Of a stretch of DNA of 6,171 nucleotides, positions 5,355-6,171 are shown one piece after another (within the stretch, counting starts at the first letter, position 1; each line of letters begins with the position of its first letter). The DNA comes from an uncultured Faecalibacterium sp. (GTDB taxonomy: Bacteria > Bacillota > Clostridia > Oscillospirales > Ruminococcaceae), in contig UQGD01000060.1 in assembly GCA_900540455.1 (NCBI GenBank), positions 1-6,171 on the forward strand, written 5' to 3'. The position numbers were made by a program, and so were the translations under genes. The notes under the pieces were generated by a model, which was not told the DNA's origin, searched no databases, and saw nothing but the letters and a program-made list of their open reading frames with translations.

Positions 5355-5615
5355 GTGAACGGTTTGTATAAAGCACTGGAGGATCTGGTCTGGCTGACCC
5401 AGCTTGGGCTTACGATGCTGCTGCCGCTGGTATTGTGCCTGGGTGGCTGCTGGTGGGCTGTGGGTCACTGGGGCTGGCCGCTGTGGGTCTACCTGCCGGC
5501 GGTGCTGCTGGGCCTGGCCGCCGGTGCACAAAACTTTTGGGTCTTTGCCAAGGAACACCTGAAAAAGGCCGAAAAAGACAAACCGCGCCGCGTCGGCTTC
5601 AACACCCACCGCTGA
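5355..5615 (+). CDS. AtpZ/AtpI-family small membrane protein, first gene of the atp operon
   Basis: An 86-residue protein with two predicted transmembrane helices (about 17-37 and 42-65) and a short basic cytoplasmic tail (KEHLKKAEKDKPRR). The pattern LGLTMLLPLVLCLGGCWW then a short turn and WVYLPAVLLGLAAGAQNFWVF fits the AtpZ group (putative F0F1-ATPase subunit, ATPase_gene1-type). These proteins are commonly encoded ahead of subunit I and are implicated in ATP synthase assembly or Mg/Ca handling. The GTG start has a strong AAGGAGGG site 6 bases upstream and lies about 60 bases after the predicted transcription start. The next gene, 132 bases on, looks like subunit I, which supports this call. 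The sequence match is loose because the protein is short and hydrophobic, so a generic small membrane protein cannot be excluded. Confidence 0.7.
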   Translation: MNGLYKALEDLVWLTQLGLTMLLPLVLCLGGCWWAVGHWGWPLWVYLPAVLLGLAAGAQNFWVFAKEHLKKAEKDKPRRVGFNTHR

Positions 5616-5636
5616 GCTGCGGGGCTGGTTTTTATC

Positions 5637-5662
5637 GCGGGATCTGCCCCGGCAGGTCCTGC
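5637..5662 (+). repeat. Hairpin in the spacer between the AtpZ-like and AtpI-like genes
   Basis: GCGGGATCTGC (5637-5647) pairs with GCAGGTCCTGC (5652-5662) over 11 positions including two G-U pairs, with a CCCG loop. No T tract follows, so termination is unlikely. It may be an mRNA processing or stability element. Confidence 0.55.
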
Positions 5663-5685
5663 TATGGGCGGAGCAAAAGGCCGCA

Positions 5686-5716
5686 GGCAGCAGGCGAAAG
5701 CCAGCGTCCTGCTGCC
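5686..5716 (+). repeat. Second inverted repeat in the same spacer
   Basis: GGCAGCAGG (5686-5694) and CCTGCTGCC (5708-5716) are exact reverse complements around a 13-base loop. A smaller GGC-GAAA-GCC hairpin (5693-5702) competes with it. There is no T tract. It ends 17 bases before the ribosome binding site of the next gene. Confidence 0.55.
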
Positions 5717-5747
5717 AGCAGCGACGCCCACAAGGGAGGTCATTCCA

Positions 5748-6171
5748 ATGACATTGCAGCCAGAATCCAAGCGCGAGCTGAAACGCATTGCCGGGGGCAC
5801 AGCCCTGTGTACCGCGGCCATGTGGGTCATCTTTGCAGCACTGCACCTGGTGGGGTGGGTCCGGTTCGACTATCGAGTCGTGCTGGGCGGCCTGGGAGGC
5901 GCGGCCATCGCGGTGGCCAACTTCGCAGGCATCTGCTTCGTGGTGCAGAAGATCATCGACGAGCCGGATGAAAAGCGGCGGAAAGCGAAGCTCCAGCTGT
6001 CTCACAACGGCCGGATGCTGATGCAGGCTGTCTGGGTGGTGGTGGCCATTGCGGCCCCCTGCTTCCAGCCTTTTGCAAGCGTTCTGCCCCTGTTTTTCCC
6101 GCGGATCACCATCTATTACCTGCAAATAACCGGTAAGTACAAGCCGCTGGCTCCGCCCAGCGGCGGGGAGG
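5748..6171 (+). CDS. atpI: AtpI-like ATP synthase subunit I, partial at the window end
   Basis: Open from ATG 5748 through the last base, 141 complete codons with no stop, so the end lies outside the window. GGGAGGT (5734-5740) sits 7 bases before the ATG. Four hydrophobic segments are visible, about residues 14-37, 44-67, 90-107 and 108-127. A charged loop (DEPDEKRRKAKLQ) separates the two pairs. The pattern GGLGGAAIAVANFAGICF and LPLLFP-like LPLFFPRI match subunit I (ATP_synt_I) proteins of Firmicutes. These lie ahead of atpB and help assemble the c-ring or deliver Mg. The length already equals or slightly exceeds the family norm of roughly 120-140, so the stop should be close. Position after an AtpZ-like gene strengthens the call; atpB is expected next. 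Confidence 0.8.
   Translation, partial: MTLQPESKRELKRIAGGTALCTAAMWVIFAALHLVGWVRFDYRVVLGGLGGAAIAVANFAGICFVVQKIIDEPDEKRRKAKLQLSHNGRMLMQAVWVVVAIAAPCFQPFASVLPLFFPRITIYYLQITGKYKPLAPPSGGE

Noticed and set aside
5435..5971. 178-codon + strand frame overlapping both atp genes
   Set aside because: Its product is Gly/Arg/Ser-rich and patternless and lacks a good ribosome binding site, while the two overlapped frames have clear membrane helices and strong ribosome binding sites.
5280..6125. 281-codon minus-strand frame across the atp genes
   Set aside because: It covers the promoter and both small membrane protein genes and is rich in Gln, His and Arg with no family pattern.

Overview
The window carries the 3' part of a bacterial glycogen-synthesis operon followed by the start of an F-type ATP synthase operon. 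All recognised genes are on the + strand. The sequence is GC-rich (codons favour G/C in the third position), with strong AAGGAGG-type ribosome binding sites. A separate GlgC/GlgD pair is a Firmicutes arrangement. Together these suggest a GC-rich gut clostridium of the Oscillospiraceae/Ruminococcaceae, Faecalibacterium-like. That placement is inference from gene content and composition, not from a marker gene.

Region 1-1007 is the C-terminal part of glgB (glycogen branching enzyme), whose start lies upstream of the window. Its catalytic and C-terminal beta domains are followed by an unusual 87-residue Lys/Ala/Thr/Pro tail. A 70-85 base gap with a weak terminator-like structure and a perfect hairpin leads to glgC (ADP-glucose pyrophosphorylase, 1087-2280). 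glgD (2274-3401), a paralogue of glgC lacking key substrate-binding motifs, overlaps the end of glgC by 7 bases. A 149-base GC-rich gap holds a strong terminator-like hairpin and competing alternative hairpins. Then comes glgA (glycogen synthase, 3551-4969). GlgC (probably with GlgD) makes ADP-glucose, GlgA polymerises it into alpha-1,4 chains, and GlgB adds alpha-1,6 branches.

Region 4970-5354 contains no intact gene. It holds a short reading frame that looks like the C-terminal remnant of an unrelated protein (about 4986-5111), then a textbook intrinsic terminator (5125-5158), then an AT-rich promoter region with a near-consensus sigma-70-type promoter (5258-5286) overlapped by a 22-bp-spaced direct repeat.

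Region 5355-6171 begins a new transcription unit: a GTG-started two-helix AtpZ-like protein (5355-5615), a structured 132-base spacer, and an AtpI-like ATP synthase subunit I (from 5748) that is open to the end of the window. Genes for the F0/F1 subunits (atpB onward) are expected just downstream.

Most of the window is conventional. The features most worth a second look are the histone-H1-like tail of GlgB, the attenuator-like overlapping hairpins before glgA, the orphan C-terminal fragment after glgA, and the tandem repeats over the atp promoter. No mobile element, CRISPR array, tRNA or rRNA was seen.
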